The position numbers and the translations under genes were made by a program. Source: Asparagopsis taxiformis (lineage: Eukaryota; Rhodophyta; Florideophyceae; Bonnemaisoniales; Bonnemaisoniaceae). Taken from it: a stretch of 64,000 nt of DNA. The stretch lies in contig JALQPE010002512.1 of assembly GCA_030407315.1 (NCBI GenBank), positions 24,534 through 88,533 of the forward strand. The letters run 5' to 3'. The notes below the pieces were generated by a model. That model saw only the letters and a list, made by a program, of their open reading frames with translations. It was not told where the DNA came from and did not search any database. This document shows, in pieces, positions 10,639 through 21,112 of this stretch (position 1 is the stretch's first letter; every line of letters begins with the position of its first letter).

Positions 10639-10985
10639 GAAAACTTTGACCCTCGATTTCTCCTAGAAGGAGTGCTCTATGCGCTCCGAAACCTATCTCA
10701 TCGTGTTCAACGTGCCCGAATTAGTCGGGTAGCAACTTCTCCGAAGCTTCTACGACCTTTCTTCATGGAGATAATAGCGTCTGAAGTTTCAATTTGTTTC
10801 TCATACTTTCAATTAGTAATTAGAAATGCCAGGATGGGTTGCCATCATGGCAGAGGGGAAATGTTATGATAAGTGTACACGTGTGGGTGATATGATTGAG
10901 AAGCCCACGTGTACCAGATTGGCAGCGGGTGTTTGCTAGGACAGACTGTCAGTGACAGTCTGTCTGGAGCAGCCATGAACAGGCT
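10639..10985 (+). repeat. 3' flank of ParB-like gene with two inverted repeats
   Basis: An imperfect inverted repeat with GTACACGTG and CACGTGTAC arms lies at 10,875-10,913, and a perfect one (ACAGACTGTC-AGT-GACAGTCTGT) at 10,941-10,963. The second resembles the GACAGT motifs of the left subterminal region, so this may be the start of the right subterminal region of transposon A, cut off soon after. Confidence 0.5.
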
Positions 10986-11747
10986 GTCCTTAGCACCGCC
11001 GACGCACCTCGGCGAGAATACAAATTATGTAGTGAGCTCGCAGATTCAATAAACGCTCGGTAAGCGACCAATTCGTTTCAACAGGTTATGGGCCCAGTGC
11101 GCTCGCTCGGGTCGTTTCTTATTCTCTAGCGCTTCGGTAAGTGCGTCGTTTGCGTCGGCGTTCTCTTACCTATTTCGTCTCGTTCTCGCCTCGTTTTCTG
11201 TTCTCTTCGTTTGCGCGCTCTTCTTCCGTTCTGCGCCCTCCCGCGCTTCCGCGGTCTTGCTTAGCGTCTCCTCCACGCTCCCCCGACGATCCCCGCGCAC
11301 CTCTGTCGCCGCGCCGCACCTCTGTCGCCGCTCCGCGCCGACACTGTGTCATCCTGTCACTGACACTGACATCCTGTCATCCACACTGTGTCACACTGAC
11401 ACTCTGTCATCTTGCCATCCGTCTCTAGGTCTTCGTCACCGGGTGACGTCATTCTTTCATCTGGGGTTCGTGAGCGGAAGAAAAAGTTTGGCCAGCGTCG
11501 TTGCTGGGGTTTGAACCAAGGATCTATACATCGCCGTGGACCGTCCAACCGACTCGGCTACCGGGCCACTCAAGGCCCAATTACTGGAATCGACCTTTGC
11601 TTTTATATTGGCTAGTCTATACCTTTCTCAACTCGGTCCTGCTCTTGTAAGACAGTGACCTTGTCCTGATCGGTATAGCGTTATAGCCTTTACATATCAC
11701 CGAATAAACTCATCGGACGTTTGGTTTTCTCATCAACTCTATCCACA
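10986..11747 (+). other. Unassigned promoter- or LTR-like region
   Basis: Composition changes abruptly near 10,985 to C+T-rich sequence. It holds AATAAA at 11,048, simple TGTCA/TGACA repeats at 11,340-11,420 and the tRNA-like element at 11,500-11,570. The part before 11,748 could be the untranslated first exon of the downstream zinc-finger gene. An LTR fragment is possible, but no matching second LTR was seen. Confidence 0.35.
11500..11570 (-). repeat. tRNA-like box A / box B, probably SINE or tRNA relic
   Basis: On the minus strand a box A (TAGCCGAGTCGG, 11,544-11,560) is followed about 45 nt later by a box B (GGTTCAAACC, 11,508-11,517). The D-stem can pair and the T-stem pairs with one mismatch. 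The anticodon stem and the acceptor stem do not pair. This points to a tRNA-derived repeat or decayed tRNA rather than a working tRNA gene. Confidence 0.5.
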
Positions 11748-12263
11748 AGTAAGTTTATACCTTTCACCTTTCGGTCTATTTCAAGGTTTAGACCTTAGTA
11801 TTGATCGGTATAACTTCTAACTCTCTTGTTCTCTTCTCTCTGCAGTGTCTAGCAGTGACGAAGACCGCGTGGAACCGCGCACCGACGAGCAGCCTCCAGG
11901 CTTCGTCGCGAGGGGGAGTCTCTTCAAGACCGGGTCTTCCGCAAAGCCTACAGCATCGCCGAAAGGAGGGATAACAAGAAGAAGTACGCCGCTCACAAGA
12001 AGGCAAACCGCTCGAGGTGTCACCACTGCAACGTCTTTCTCAACTCCGCCGAGTCTAGAGTCGCACACTTCAGCGGCTCTAGACATAAGAAGACTATCGA
12101 ACGCCTCAAGGAAGGTGGTCTCAAGGTCTGCAAGCCCTGCGGTGTCATCGTTCGCACCCAGAGCGAGTTCGACAACCACCTCCGCGGTAGCCGCCACCGT
12201 GGCATCGAAAAGACTCTCAAAGCCGCTAAAGCCTCTAAGGCTTCTTCCTCCTCCGATAAGTAG
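11748..12263 (+). pseudogene. Two-zinc-finger (U1/matrin-like C2H2) protein, spliced, probably frameshifted
   Basis: The frame ending at TAG 12,261 encodes two finger repeats: C-H-H-C..H..SGSRHKKT and C-K-P-C..H..RGSRHRGI, each Cys-x2-Cys then His-x5-His as in U1-like fingers, with a Lys/Ser tail. Upstream, a strong donor (A/GTAAGT at 11,749) and an acceptor (CTCTGCAG ending 11,845) define a 97-nt intron. Splicing joins A to TG and creates an ATG across the junction, opening a frame MSSSDEDR. That frame differs from the finger frame; the switch would fall near the G-run around 11,910. I read this as a single-base frameshift in a decayed gene or gene fragment. A second, very short intron is less likely. 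Function is presumably nucleic-acid binding. Confidence 0.5.
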
Positions 12264-12492
12264 TACTCCTCTTCTCTAGACACAATAGAAATCTAGCTGA
12301 TTTCTCTTTGATAAACCTTGTTTCTTGTTCTCCACTCATCTAGCTCTTAGCTAAAAGTCTTTATCCTATAGATCCCAGCTTGGTCCTAGACGACTATCGG
12401 TTGTCCACTTGGGAAGGGTCGAACAGATAAGACTTACTGCAGAGCCATGGAGAGCACTTCATCCGGCATTCGCATTGAAAAGCTGGACTACG
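12264..12492 (+). other. Spacer before transposon B1
   Basis: No gene or repeat recognised; the terminal repeat of B1 starts at 12,493. Confidence 0.5.
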
Positions 12493-12760
12493 TCTGTGTT
12501 TTCGGAAGTGGATGCGGACGTCCAGTCTCTCTAGTACGGGTCCTAGTCGGCCCCGAGATTTACTAGAACAAATGAACGTCCGCGTCCAAAAAGAATAAAA
12601 ATTTTTTGGATGCGGACGTCCACTTTCTCTAGTACATATGGCGGAATACTAGGGCCCGACATCCACTTTCTCTAGTACATATGGCGGAATACTAGGGCCC
12701 GACATCCACTTTCTCTAGTACATATGGCGGAATACTAGGACCCGACATCCAGTATACAAT
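12493..12760. repeat. Transposase-side TIR of B with GGACGTCC motifs and 43-bp repeats
   Basis: The TIR is followed by GGACGTCC palindromes, also seen in the opposite end, and by three 43-bp units at 12,619, 12,662 and 12,705. Each unit contains CTCTAGTACATATGGCGG and ends at a GACATCC half-site. These are candidate transposase-binding sites. Confidence 0.8.
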
Positions 12761-12875
12761 ATATCAGCGAAAACCGGGAGGGAATAAATTACAGCGGATG
12801 GTAAATTCAGGGCCCATATCGGACCGTATTTTATTCTCTCATTTACGAAACTGCTGGTATACAATACGTCTCTCT

Positions 12876-13043
12876 AGAATAGGAAATAAATACGCGGTTA
12901 GAATAGGAAATACGTATCTGGTCAGAATAGGAAATAAATACCCGGTTAGAATAGGAAATAGGTATCCAGCCAGAATACGGAATATGTATCCAGCCAGAAT
13001 ACGAAATACGTATCCAGCCAGAATACAAAATACCTGTCAGCAT
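12876..13043. repeat. 24-bp tandem array, seven units
   Basis: Units begin AGAATAGGAAATA or AGAATACGAAATA and repeat every 24 bp. Translation gives an eight-residue repeat, but the frame has no other coding character, so it is taken as a structural subterminal array. Confidence 0.85.
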
Positions 13044-13369
13044 ATCGTCGATCACCCATCTCCCTCACTATCGCGTTCTCCCTACCATCCGAACGCCATG
13101 CACCACCATCCGCACATACTTCAAGAACCCTCACGACCTTGATTACAAAAAATCCGCTCCTTCCCAATTCCATCCCGCTTTCCTCGACACCACCCCAGCC
13201 CATTAAATCATCAAGACATCAAACACGAACATGGTCAGCAAAATCTTACACCACTTGAAACCCACTCTCACTTCTATCGTATGCCCCAAAATATACACAT
13301 ACCAGAAACACCTCACAGATTCATTCCCCATCTTCCTAGATCCCTTCTTCACTCTCCTTCAGTCCTGCC

Positions 13370-14400
13370 GTTCCTGCTTCACCACTCCTGCATCACATAC
13401 ACAACATCAACCCCAACAGTCAGATTCAAAAGCAACGCTTACCACGACAGATATCCTAGGAAACTCCCTTTCTTACCTCTCATCCATCCTACACACAATA
13501 CAAACCATGATCCAAAAACCTTGCAATGAATAATCAAAGTCAGCAGTCCATATCTTCGCAAAACAAGTCTTGGTGCTCAGTGAAACTTACCTTCTGTCAT
13601 CAACATTCCTGCATCATCTACACAACATCGGAATCAAACACAACAGTCAGACCCGAAACCAACCTTCCCTCGCTGCTTACTTTCAAAACTCGCACGCACA
13701 CTTACCTTCGCTCCACACAATACACACCATGACTCAATAGGCTTCTAATGAATGAATACTGGATCAACAGCAACAGTCAGACTCAAAACCAACATTCCCT
13801 CGCTGCTTACTTTCAAAACTCGCATACTTACCTTACCCGTTCCATCCTGCACACAATACAAACCATAAGTCATGTAATCGTGTAGCCAATAAAATTAGTC
13901 AGCATTCCGCATCTTCGCACAACCGGTCTGGGCGCCCAATGTGGCTTACCTTCCGTCACCACTATTCCTCCATCACCTACCCAACATCGGATTCAATCGC
14001 AACAGTCAGATTGAAAACCAACGTTTCCCTCGCTACATACCCTGAGAACTCGCAAATGTACCTCTCATCCATCCTACACACAATACAAACCATGATCCAA
14101 AAACCTTGCAATGAATAATAATCATAGTCAGCAGTCCATATCTTCGCAAAGCACATCTTGGCACTCAATGAAACTTACCTTCCGTCATCAACATTCCTGC
14201 ATGATCTACACAACATCGGAATCAACCACAAAAGTCAGACTCAAAACCAACCTTCCCTCGCAGCATACTTTCAAAACTTCACGTACCTCTCTTCCATCCT
14301 CCGCTCAATACACACCATGAGTCAACAGGCTTCAAATGAAAATATCGCATCAACGGAAATAGTCAGACTCAAAACCCAACGCTTCCCTCAATGGATACCC
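13370..14400. repeat. Degenerate subterminal repeats, alternating ~225 and ~130 bp
   Basis: A block containing CAACAGTCAGA, TTCCCTCGCTGC, TTTCAAAACTCGCA and CACACAATACA recurs about six times (CAGA anchors near 13,423, 13,647, 13,784, 14,006, 14,236 and 14,364). Copies are diverged and carry no gene. No equivalent is seen at the other end of B, which is pyrimidine-rich instead. Confidence 0.7.
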
Positions 14401-14406
14401 TAGAGG

Positions 14407-14480
14407 GTAGAGGATGGAACGAAGGTACGTGCGCGAATCTTGATCAAGATTCGCGCACGTAACTTCATTCCATCCTCTAC
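14407..14480. repeat. 74-bp palindrome upstream of transposase B
   Basis: Two 37-bp arms meet without a loop at 14,443/14,444 (TTGATCAA centre) and differ at only two positions. It lies about 600 bp before the transposase start, between subterminal repeats and coding sequence, as in the two A-type elements. Confidence 0.95.
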
Positions 14481-15084
14481 ACTAAACAAAGCAAAGGCGG
14501 TCAAAGAATATCAGTCGGTGATGAGGGCGGAGTGGAGCCTGCGGCGTCGACCGGACAGCTTTCTGCGTCCGCTTAAGTCTTGCTGTGCATACTCGAAATC
14601 ATCGCCGGCAGTGAGATTGAGTATGGCCCAAGCCATGGTCTCTGAATCCCCGAACAATGAGATCCGGATCGAGAACAACGAATATAAACATATAATCATA
14701 TATATGAGAATCCATTTGCTTTCCTTACATGATCCGTGGCATATCCGCTGTAAAGCACATTCAGATTCCACGAGGTTTGGAAATAAAAAAGTTTATTATT
14801 ACAAATGAATTGAAAATTCATCTCCCAGGGTGGTCGTTCGTCCTTCCATGCACACGTTGCCAGCACGCAATGTGATGTAACAGTTGGAAATGATTGAACT
14901 CTCGGTTAAATTCCACCGTTGGGATGTCAGTTGGAGTGAGCACAAAACTACTACCCACAAAACTACGAACGAACACGTTACATTCCAAGTCTCGAAAGCA
15001 TCACAAAAATAAAATTGGTCGCATCTGGACGGCACAGTCTCCCCTGTTCAGCTCGCAATCCTCCCTTTTGCGTCAAAACTCGAC

Positions 15085-18000
15085 ATGGAATGCAAGTATG
15101 AAGGGTGCTTCTACTACTGCGTAGATGCCTATGCGCTCGCGCTGCATGAGCGAACGTGTCGCTACCGTTTCAACCCCTTTCCCCAACATTTCAACAACGC
15201 TCGTTTCCCTGCCGTCACCCATGAGCCTGCTCGAAACGGCGACCATGATTCCCCGCAACCCAGCTCCCCAGACCCAGAATCTGGTCGTGCTTCCTCCAGC
15301 GACTCACCCTGTGACGCTCCACTGCCACCAACCTCAACCCCCTCCCGCGCAGACCTCCTCGTGCAATCCCTCGCCGCCAGTCTCACAACCCTCGAGTACA
15401 AGGCCGGCGCTGGCCGCGTGAGCGAAGTCATCACCATCCTACAAGACCCCGCATTCTCCCTAGAAAAGTTCAACAGGCGCCGTTCGCACCGTAGAAGAAT
15501 GTCGCCACGTTACCGCTTCCATGGTCGAAACACATTTCCGCACCGAAGGTTACAAGAGCCACATCATTCCAGACAAAACTGGTAAGTACTCGGCACAGCC
15601 GTACCTCCGCGACCCAGTCGACATGCTCCGCAGGCAGTTAGCACTGGCTAACGACCAAAATACTCTCTTCCACCCCTCCCCACAGACCGCCCCAGACGGC
15701 ACCGCAATATTTTCTCATCCCCTACACACAGAATTCGCGAAAACGCTGCACCAGGTTACTAGACAGCGCGTGCAGCTCTCGGAAGATCCACAGGTCGTAT
15801 GGGCAGAGGAAACTGATCCCACCGCTTCCTCCTTTGCCGGCCTCCTCCAAGTGTACTCCGACAAGAGCAGCACAAGCCTCAAGAGCTCCGCAATCGTCGC
15901 ATACCCCATACACGTCACACTGCTCAACTTCTCCGCCCCCCTCCGTCGCCACTGCATCCGTACCGGCCTCACCATCGTCGGGTATCTTCCGTACATTGTG
16001 AACCCTTCGTCCAACGCCTTGTTCGGTGATGAAATGCCGACAACCTCTAGTTCTGCTAGTCGCGCTCGCAAAATTGATATTCTTCATAAAGCACTCGAAA
16101 AAGTGTTTTCGTCCCTATCCACCGCGTTCTCTTCCGGGTTCCCTGCACAGACTCCACTGCAACTGCCCGCCAATGCTTTCCCATCCTAGCCAATTATTGC
16201 TGCGACTTTCCAGAGGCCAAAGAGCTCTCATGCACTCGCAACAGCACTACCACCACACATCCCTGCCACCGCTGCTACATCCCCGCCACTCAACTTGAAT
16301 CCACCGCGCCACACCAGCCCCGCTCCCTCGATGATACACGCTCTGCACGCCAAGAGAGCGCTCAGGAGCATACAACTGCTCCGCTCGAAGCTCTCTCCCT
16401 CCTCGAACAACACTCTGTCCTCGAATCGACCGCTCTTTTACCCACCAACAGTCCCCTAGACCCCTACAACATTTTCTCCTTCGAGCCTCTGCACAATCTC
16501 CACCTCGGCATCTCAAAGCTCATCAAACAGTGCATTGTCCACCGCCTCAGCTCCCCAGACCTCACCACCACCACTGCCTCCCATTCCGGGACACCTCGCA
16601 CCTTCAAGAAGGTGAAAAAATCCATCCTCGCCGGCTCAAACAGCATTCTGTCCGCTATCGAACGCGACTACTACATCACCGGTCTTCATGTCGACTTCTC
16701 CAAGGGTGAGAAGGGCACCAATTTGAACGGCCTCTTCACGGAGGACGGCATACGCGGCATGCTCGCAGCCAAAGACTATCACCATGTCGACATGGTGTTC
16801 CCTTTCATCGCAGCATTCATTGACACATGCTGTGACGAAGTAGAGACAGCCCCCCTCACTTCCATCTGCACGCAATACTCTGACCTCGTCGCATGGGTCA
16901 TGAAACGCGGTCGCATCAAGCACTGGACTGCCGCCGAACTAGAAAGCCTCCAAAACTCCATTTCCTATTTCAAACAATCAATGCTCTCCACCCTCGGCCC
17001 ATTCCACACCACAGGTCTCAAAACTTTCAAGTTCCATCTCCTTGACCATCTTCCCGGTGACTTGCAGAGATATGGCGCCCTGGAACACATTGATGCAGGC
17101 CCCTACGAACACTCGCATCTTCTGTTCAAACAGAGTTATAGGAAAACCTCTCGAAGGCGCTCCACAGCCATGGAAGAGACTATTCGCCACATGGAATTCT
17201 CCTTGGCCACTCCAACTGGTCACATCCCATCGAACACATTGGGAAACCCACGGATGATATCGCCCACAGACGGTGCAGTACTCGTTCGCGACGGATTCAC
17301 CGTTGCACTGCACGACTTTGCCTCCCTGCTGCCCGATCCTGCCACTCTTTTGCCTCTGCACAACTCCTCGTTCCCGTCTGGCACCATAACGCTATTCCAG
17401 CAACTCGGTGACACAGCTGCACAAGCGTTCCTCACCCTCGCTAGACTGCGCGCCACGGCAGAAGGCCCTCCAATACATGACATGGACATTTCCGTCACCG
17501 CGGTAAAGTCCGCCTACGTCATGGGAGGGTACGTCCCAGATGCCGATGACTTTGACCCGCACAGTGGCATGCTTCGCCCCACAAACGTGTCGAGGCACAA
17601 GCAGCAGCGCGTCTTTGCAACTTCATCATTCGGCCCCGCAAAGAGATCGCAGTACTCCTTTGTCGTCATCTCCGGAACTGCCGATGACTACAGAACCATA
17701 TGGGTAGGGCGCGTCCTGGCACTGGTACGCCTGCAGTCTCCAAACCTGTTTCAACCTGTAGAACTCGCTTTCGTTCAGTATATGACCTGCTTTGCCCCAA
17801 AAACCGCTGTGGAAAAATCACTTGGGTGCATTTGTTTAAAGTGGTCCACATGGGACCCGGACAACGGATCCGTTGACAGCAATGACACTGCATCCCACAG
17901 TGCAGGTGGTCCTTGGTTTGACCTCATTCCTGCATCTACTATATCTGGCACCGTGCACATCGTACGAAGTAACTTTCCAGTCAAGCCATTTACGAAACAA

Positions 18001-18087
18001 ATGCACTGGTCGGACCACCGTTTCTATCTCAACCGCTTCTACACCAACACTGATTACCAGTTCACAGATGATAATGAAGAAGAATAA
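15085..18087 (+). pseudogene. Transposase B (Plavaka-like), frameshifted copy in B1
   Basis: The ATG at 15,085 opens a zinc finger, C3-x4-C8 ... H-x3-C within the first 25 residues, typical of Plavaka-type transposases, then FNPFPQ and a Pro/Ser linker. The frame then shifts near 15,475 and again near 16,140, where three C bases replace four in B3. The last frame (16,612-18,087) runs to the stop. Compared with B3 it also lacks 11 residues near 17,335. Recognisable blocks include NIFSFEPLHNLHLG and YEHSHLLFKQSYRKTSRR, parallel to transposase A. The full product would be about 1,000 residues. The gene converges on the coiled-coil gene, with 77 bp between the two stops. Non-functional as it stands. 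Confidence 0.75.
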
Positions 18088-18164
18088 ATCTAAATCGCAG
18101 CACTCTATTGATAATGTACTACATGATAAACCTTCTAGTCAACGTCACATTTACTGCACTAATT

Positions 18165-20454
18165 TCAACCATCCTCCATTACGCCAAAACCGTTATCAGC
18201 AGTGGCTGCATGGCGCCGCTCCATGCCCCCATACTGTGGGGCATTGATTTCGACATTCAGGTTTGCACTCAGGTGTCCAGCATATGGGTCAGCGACGAAA
18301 AGTTCTGCGCCAATTAGTCCTTGCGCAATCACACAATCCATTACAGCACCGAGGTTTGACGTAATATGCGATTGAATCCAATCCTCGGACACTAGAACAA
18401 GTGATGAGCAACGGTTTACATCATCAACGACATGAACAATTCCAGACCCCTCTCCGCTTTGCCACACTTCAACAGCCTCTCTCGTCACAGTACGGCTTGC
18501 AAACACATGCCGTGACTGTGCACTAGTTCGCTGTTCGCTCTCGACAACGTCCGTTTCTTCCCTTGCTTGCGAGCCTTGGAGACAAGACAAGACATGCAGT
18601 ACACCACCATACCAACTAATTGCTGAAAAGCTACCCCCACATATTGACTGTACCTCCTTGTAAACTCCTTCTGCCGTGCACCTCCTTTCCCCTTCGGTTC
18701 ATCCAAACACTCCACAGTAGTCACTAGCCAAGCATCCAGGCGCGCCAGCGTTAGTATGCTCGTCTCTATGTCCATTACTTGTTCTGGTCGTATCGAATAA
18801 CCCCTGAAGATGTCCAGCACATTCACAGCTACTCGGTTGTTAAACCATGCATCACCATTCACTTCCATTTCGAAGCTGTCAGGAACCATGCCTTTGCTGT
18901 ATCGCAGCTCTGAGAACGGTGCCGTTCGCCACCTCCCCATATCCAAATCACCGTTGCTTTCCCGTTTCAAAAGCTTCTCAGACGCTTCGCGCTTTTGATC
19001 CTCTCGCTCGTCCATCTCAGCTCGCGTCGTCAGCATCGTGCATCTAGACATTAATTTCGTGTACCCCAGCGAACCGAACAATCTGTCCCTCGCATTACGC
19101 TTCCGTGCACTCATCACGTCGGACAGTTTCTGCGTCACCTTCACTTTCAATTCCTTGCTCCCCGCCACAGCCTCTTGACAGCACACACGCTGCTCCTCAT
19201 CGGAAAACACATCACACCACGGACTTTGACGCAGTACGTGTCGCACCAAGTCATTCAGCAGATCACTCTCGTCTCTGTACGAAGGTGTATACCACTGCAG
19301 ATTCTTGATGATATAGCCCGGAGGGGTAGCAATATATCCTACACCGTTTTCGCTCCAAAGTGTCCCTTCTACCGGCTCTACCTCGATGGTACGTCCAGTC
19401 CAACGTCTCTGCGTTTGTTCCGCTATAGGGTCCAGTTCCATAGTCTCGTTCTTGCACCACTTTGTCAGGTTTTCCTCAACCGCCCTAAGAACTCCAAGGT
19501 ATTTCACAGGAATGGCTTTCTGTATTTTCGACTTACCGCCACCGTGATCACTGATTCTACCTGTTCTCGCAATTGCAGTAAGGCTGGCATTTTCCGCCTG
19601 CAGAGTCTTCACCTTAGCCTCCAACGCAACTATCTCCGTGGTGAGCGCCTTGTTTGCTATGTCCTGGCTAAACACTTTTTTTTCCAGCTCCGCGATCTTC
19701 TTCTTCTGCGCATTGATGCGACTCGCCATTAAATCGATGGATTCCGGCGGATGCAACCTCTCTGCCCTCACCGTCCCCCCATCTCGCACGCTATCGGGAA
19801 TATGATGTCCTCCATCGGCAATAGCCTGACGTCGCGGGGGCGTTACGCACATATTTGGCACCAATGACGGTCTGTTGTGACGAGGCCCGCACTCCGGCTG
19901 CTCTCTCCCCTCAGTACCACCTGACCGCCGATGATAGTTGGCATCCTGTGAACGTTGCTCAGAAACAACATCCCTTGCCGCTATCCTCGGGTCCCTGACT
20001 GCATTACCTGCTGGGGCTGATGTACTCGGCATAGTTGGCGCAGTGGGGGTCACAGCCTCCAGTGTCTCGCGAACCCCCGGCTGGGACTCCGTCTGCAGCA
20101 CCTCCGCATCTGCCAACCCGGGAGAACTACCTTTGCCATAGCACTCTGCCGCAATTCCAACATGTTTTGAGCCACTATCATGTCATCATCATGATGTTCA
20201 CTGTCCCTGCGAGCACGCTTGCCTCGGTCAAGCCCCATCTCTCTCCGCGCCGTTCCTCCTTCCTCACTTTCTCGCTGCGGATCCCCAGTTCTGCGCCGGT
20301 CCGTCTTGCGACTACCGGACCGCGGTTCAATGCTGCCGGTAGGCCCAGACCGCTTCTTCGCACGGGATTGTCGGGCACTCGATACAGCAGCTGCTGACCG
20401 GGTTTTCTGGAGGCCCGGAGGCTTTGGAGCTTTCTTCGCAATACGCGGCGGCAT
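18165..20454 (-). pseudogene. Basic coiled-coil protein, B1 copy with two frameshifts
   Basis: The ATG at 20,454 opens a Lys/Arg-rich N-terminus (MPPRIAKKAPKPPG). A one-base loss relative to B3 (TTCTCCC for TTCCTCCC, near 20,128) breaks the frame. The middle part (18,485-20,116) includes a leucine-zipper-like segment (ELEKKVF..IVALEAKVKTLQAENASL) and a 300-residue region I do not recognise. A five-base tandem duplication of TTGTC near 18,573 moves the last 110 residues into another frame. B3 is intact at both of these sites but broken elsewhere, so the ancestral gene was one frame of roughly 760 residues. A DNA-binding or structural role for the element is a guess. Confidence 0.6.
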
Positions 20455-20636
20455 AATGAAGCTTTCCCGGAAGCGATGGAACGATTGAGTTGCACGAGAT
20501 ACAAAAAAGATTGCTGTATAGTGTCGGTAACCACAACGGTCTGCGATGAACGTTCAGGTCAGGTCAAGTACCGGAGAATACGCCAACAGCCCAGATTGTA
20601 TACGGTAGGCAGTCATCAACAGTATTTAATGAGGTA

Positions 20637-20880
20637 AATTACAGCTGTCGAGCTAGGCCGCGAGCACCCCTATGTCCGGAAGACGTCCTGATTTGAATTA
20701 AAATTTGGGCTATTCTCAAAAACATGCACATGTGAACATGTTTCTGAGATGGGGGTGTGCCGTACGGCACAATCGACCCGCTGAAATCGATGTTTTTTGC
20801 AATATTTTTTCTGCCCTGAATTGTAGAATTTCTGGGCTGGACAGCAATGCAACTGAGCTGGACATCCACCGGGCGTCCAT
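20637..20880 (+). promoter_or_regulatory. Hairpin repeat module upstream of coiled-coil gene (B1)
   Basis: A 245-bp unit containing TTAAAATTTGGGCTATTCTC, an ACATG..CATGT hairpin, the 14-bp palindrome GTGCCGTACGGCAC, a TGCAATATTTT stretch and TAGAATTTCTGGGCTGG. It ends in GACATCCACCGGGCGTCCA, resembling the subterminal motif. It lies about 185 bp upstream of the ATG at 20,454. Related units precede the two other cargo genes. Confidence 0.6.
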
Positions 20881-21112
20881 TTAAACTTGGTCGTGTATTT
20901 TGCATCTGCACGCATAACAGCATCCAAGCAGTCAGGTTCACTGCTCGGACGAAGTGCACCTGGAGTGTGAACGATTGGTTTTTGACAGGCGAGTACTGCT
21001 GAATAGGTTTCACCCTGGACTAATGGTGGCTGGACATGCTGCATTATATGATGTACTTCAACTCTGGAACGTAGCTTTATTTGTAGTCGAAATGAAAACA
21101 TCTTTCGTGACC

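Larger units (their letters stand above)
977..10985 (+). mobile_element. CACTA-type DNA transposon A, left end to unclear right boundary
   Basis: The left end begins CACTACGGTGTTG at 977. The same end starts at 34,657 and a related one at 58,511; at those two sites the element interrupts known B-family genes exactly at CACTA, which fixes the boundary. Inside are a CAGT-rich subterminal region, a 35-bp tandem array, a long hairpin, a transposase gene (3,633-7,436), three short palindromes and a ParB-like gene (8,680-10,638). No inverted copy of the CACTA end occurs before 12.5 kb, so the right end is missing; the 10,985 limit is only where A-like sequence seems to stop. CACTA superfamily elements are known for CACTA termini and subterminal repeats. 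Confidence 0.75.

Noticed and set aside
12798..13142. Protein with eight-residue repeats (RIGNKYP type)
   Set aside because: It is only the 24-bp array read in frame; the sequence on both sides has no coding character.
13231..13732. Short plus-strand frames at 13.2-14.4 kb
   Set aside because: They lie in degenerate tandem repeats and share no protein features beyond the repeats.
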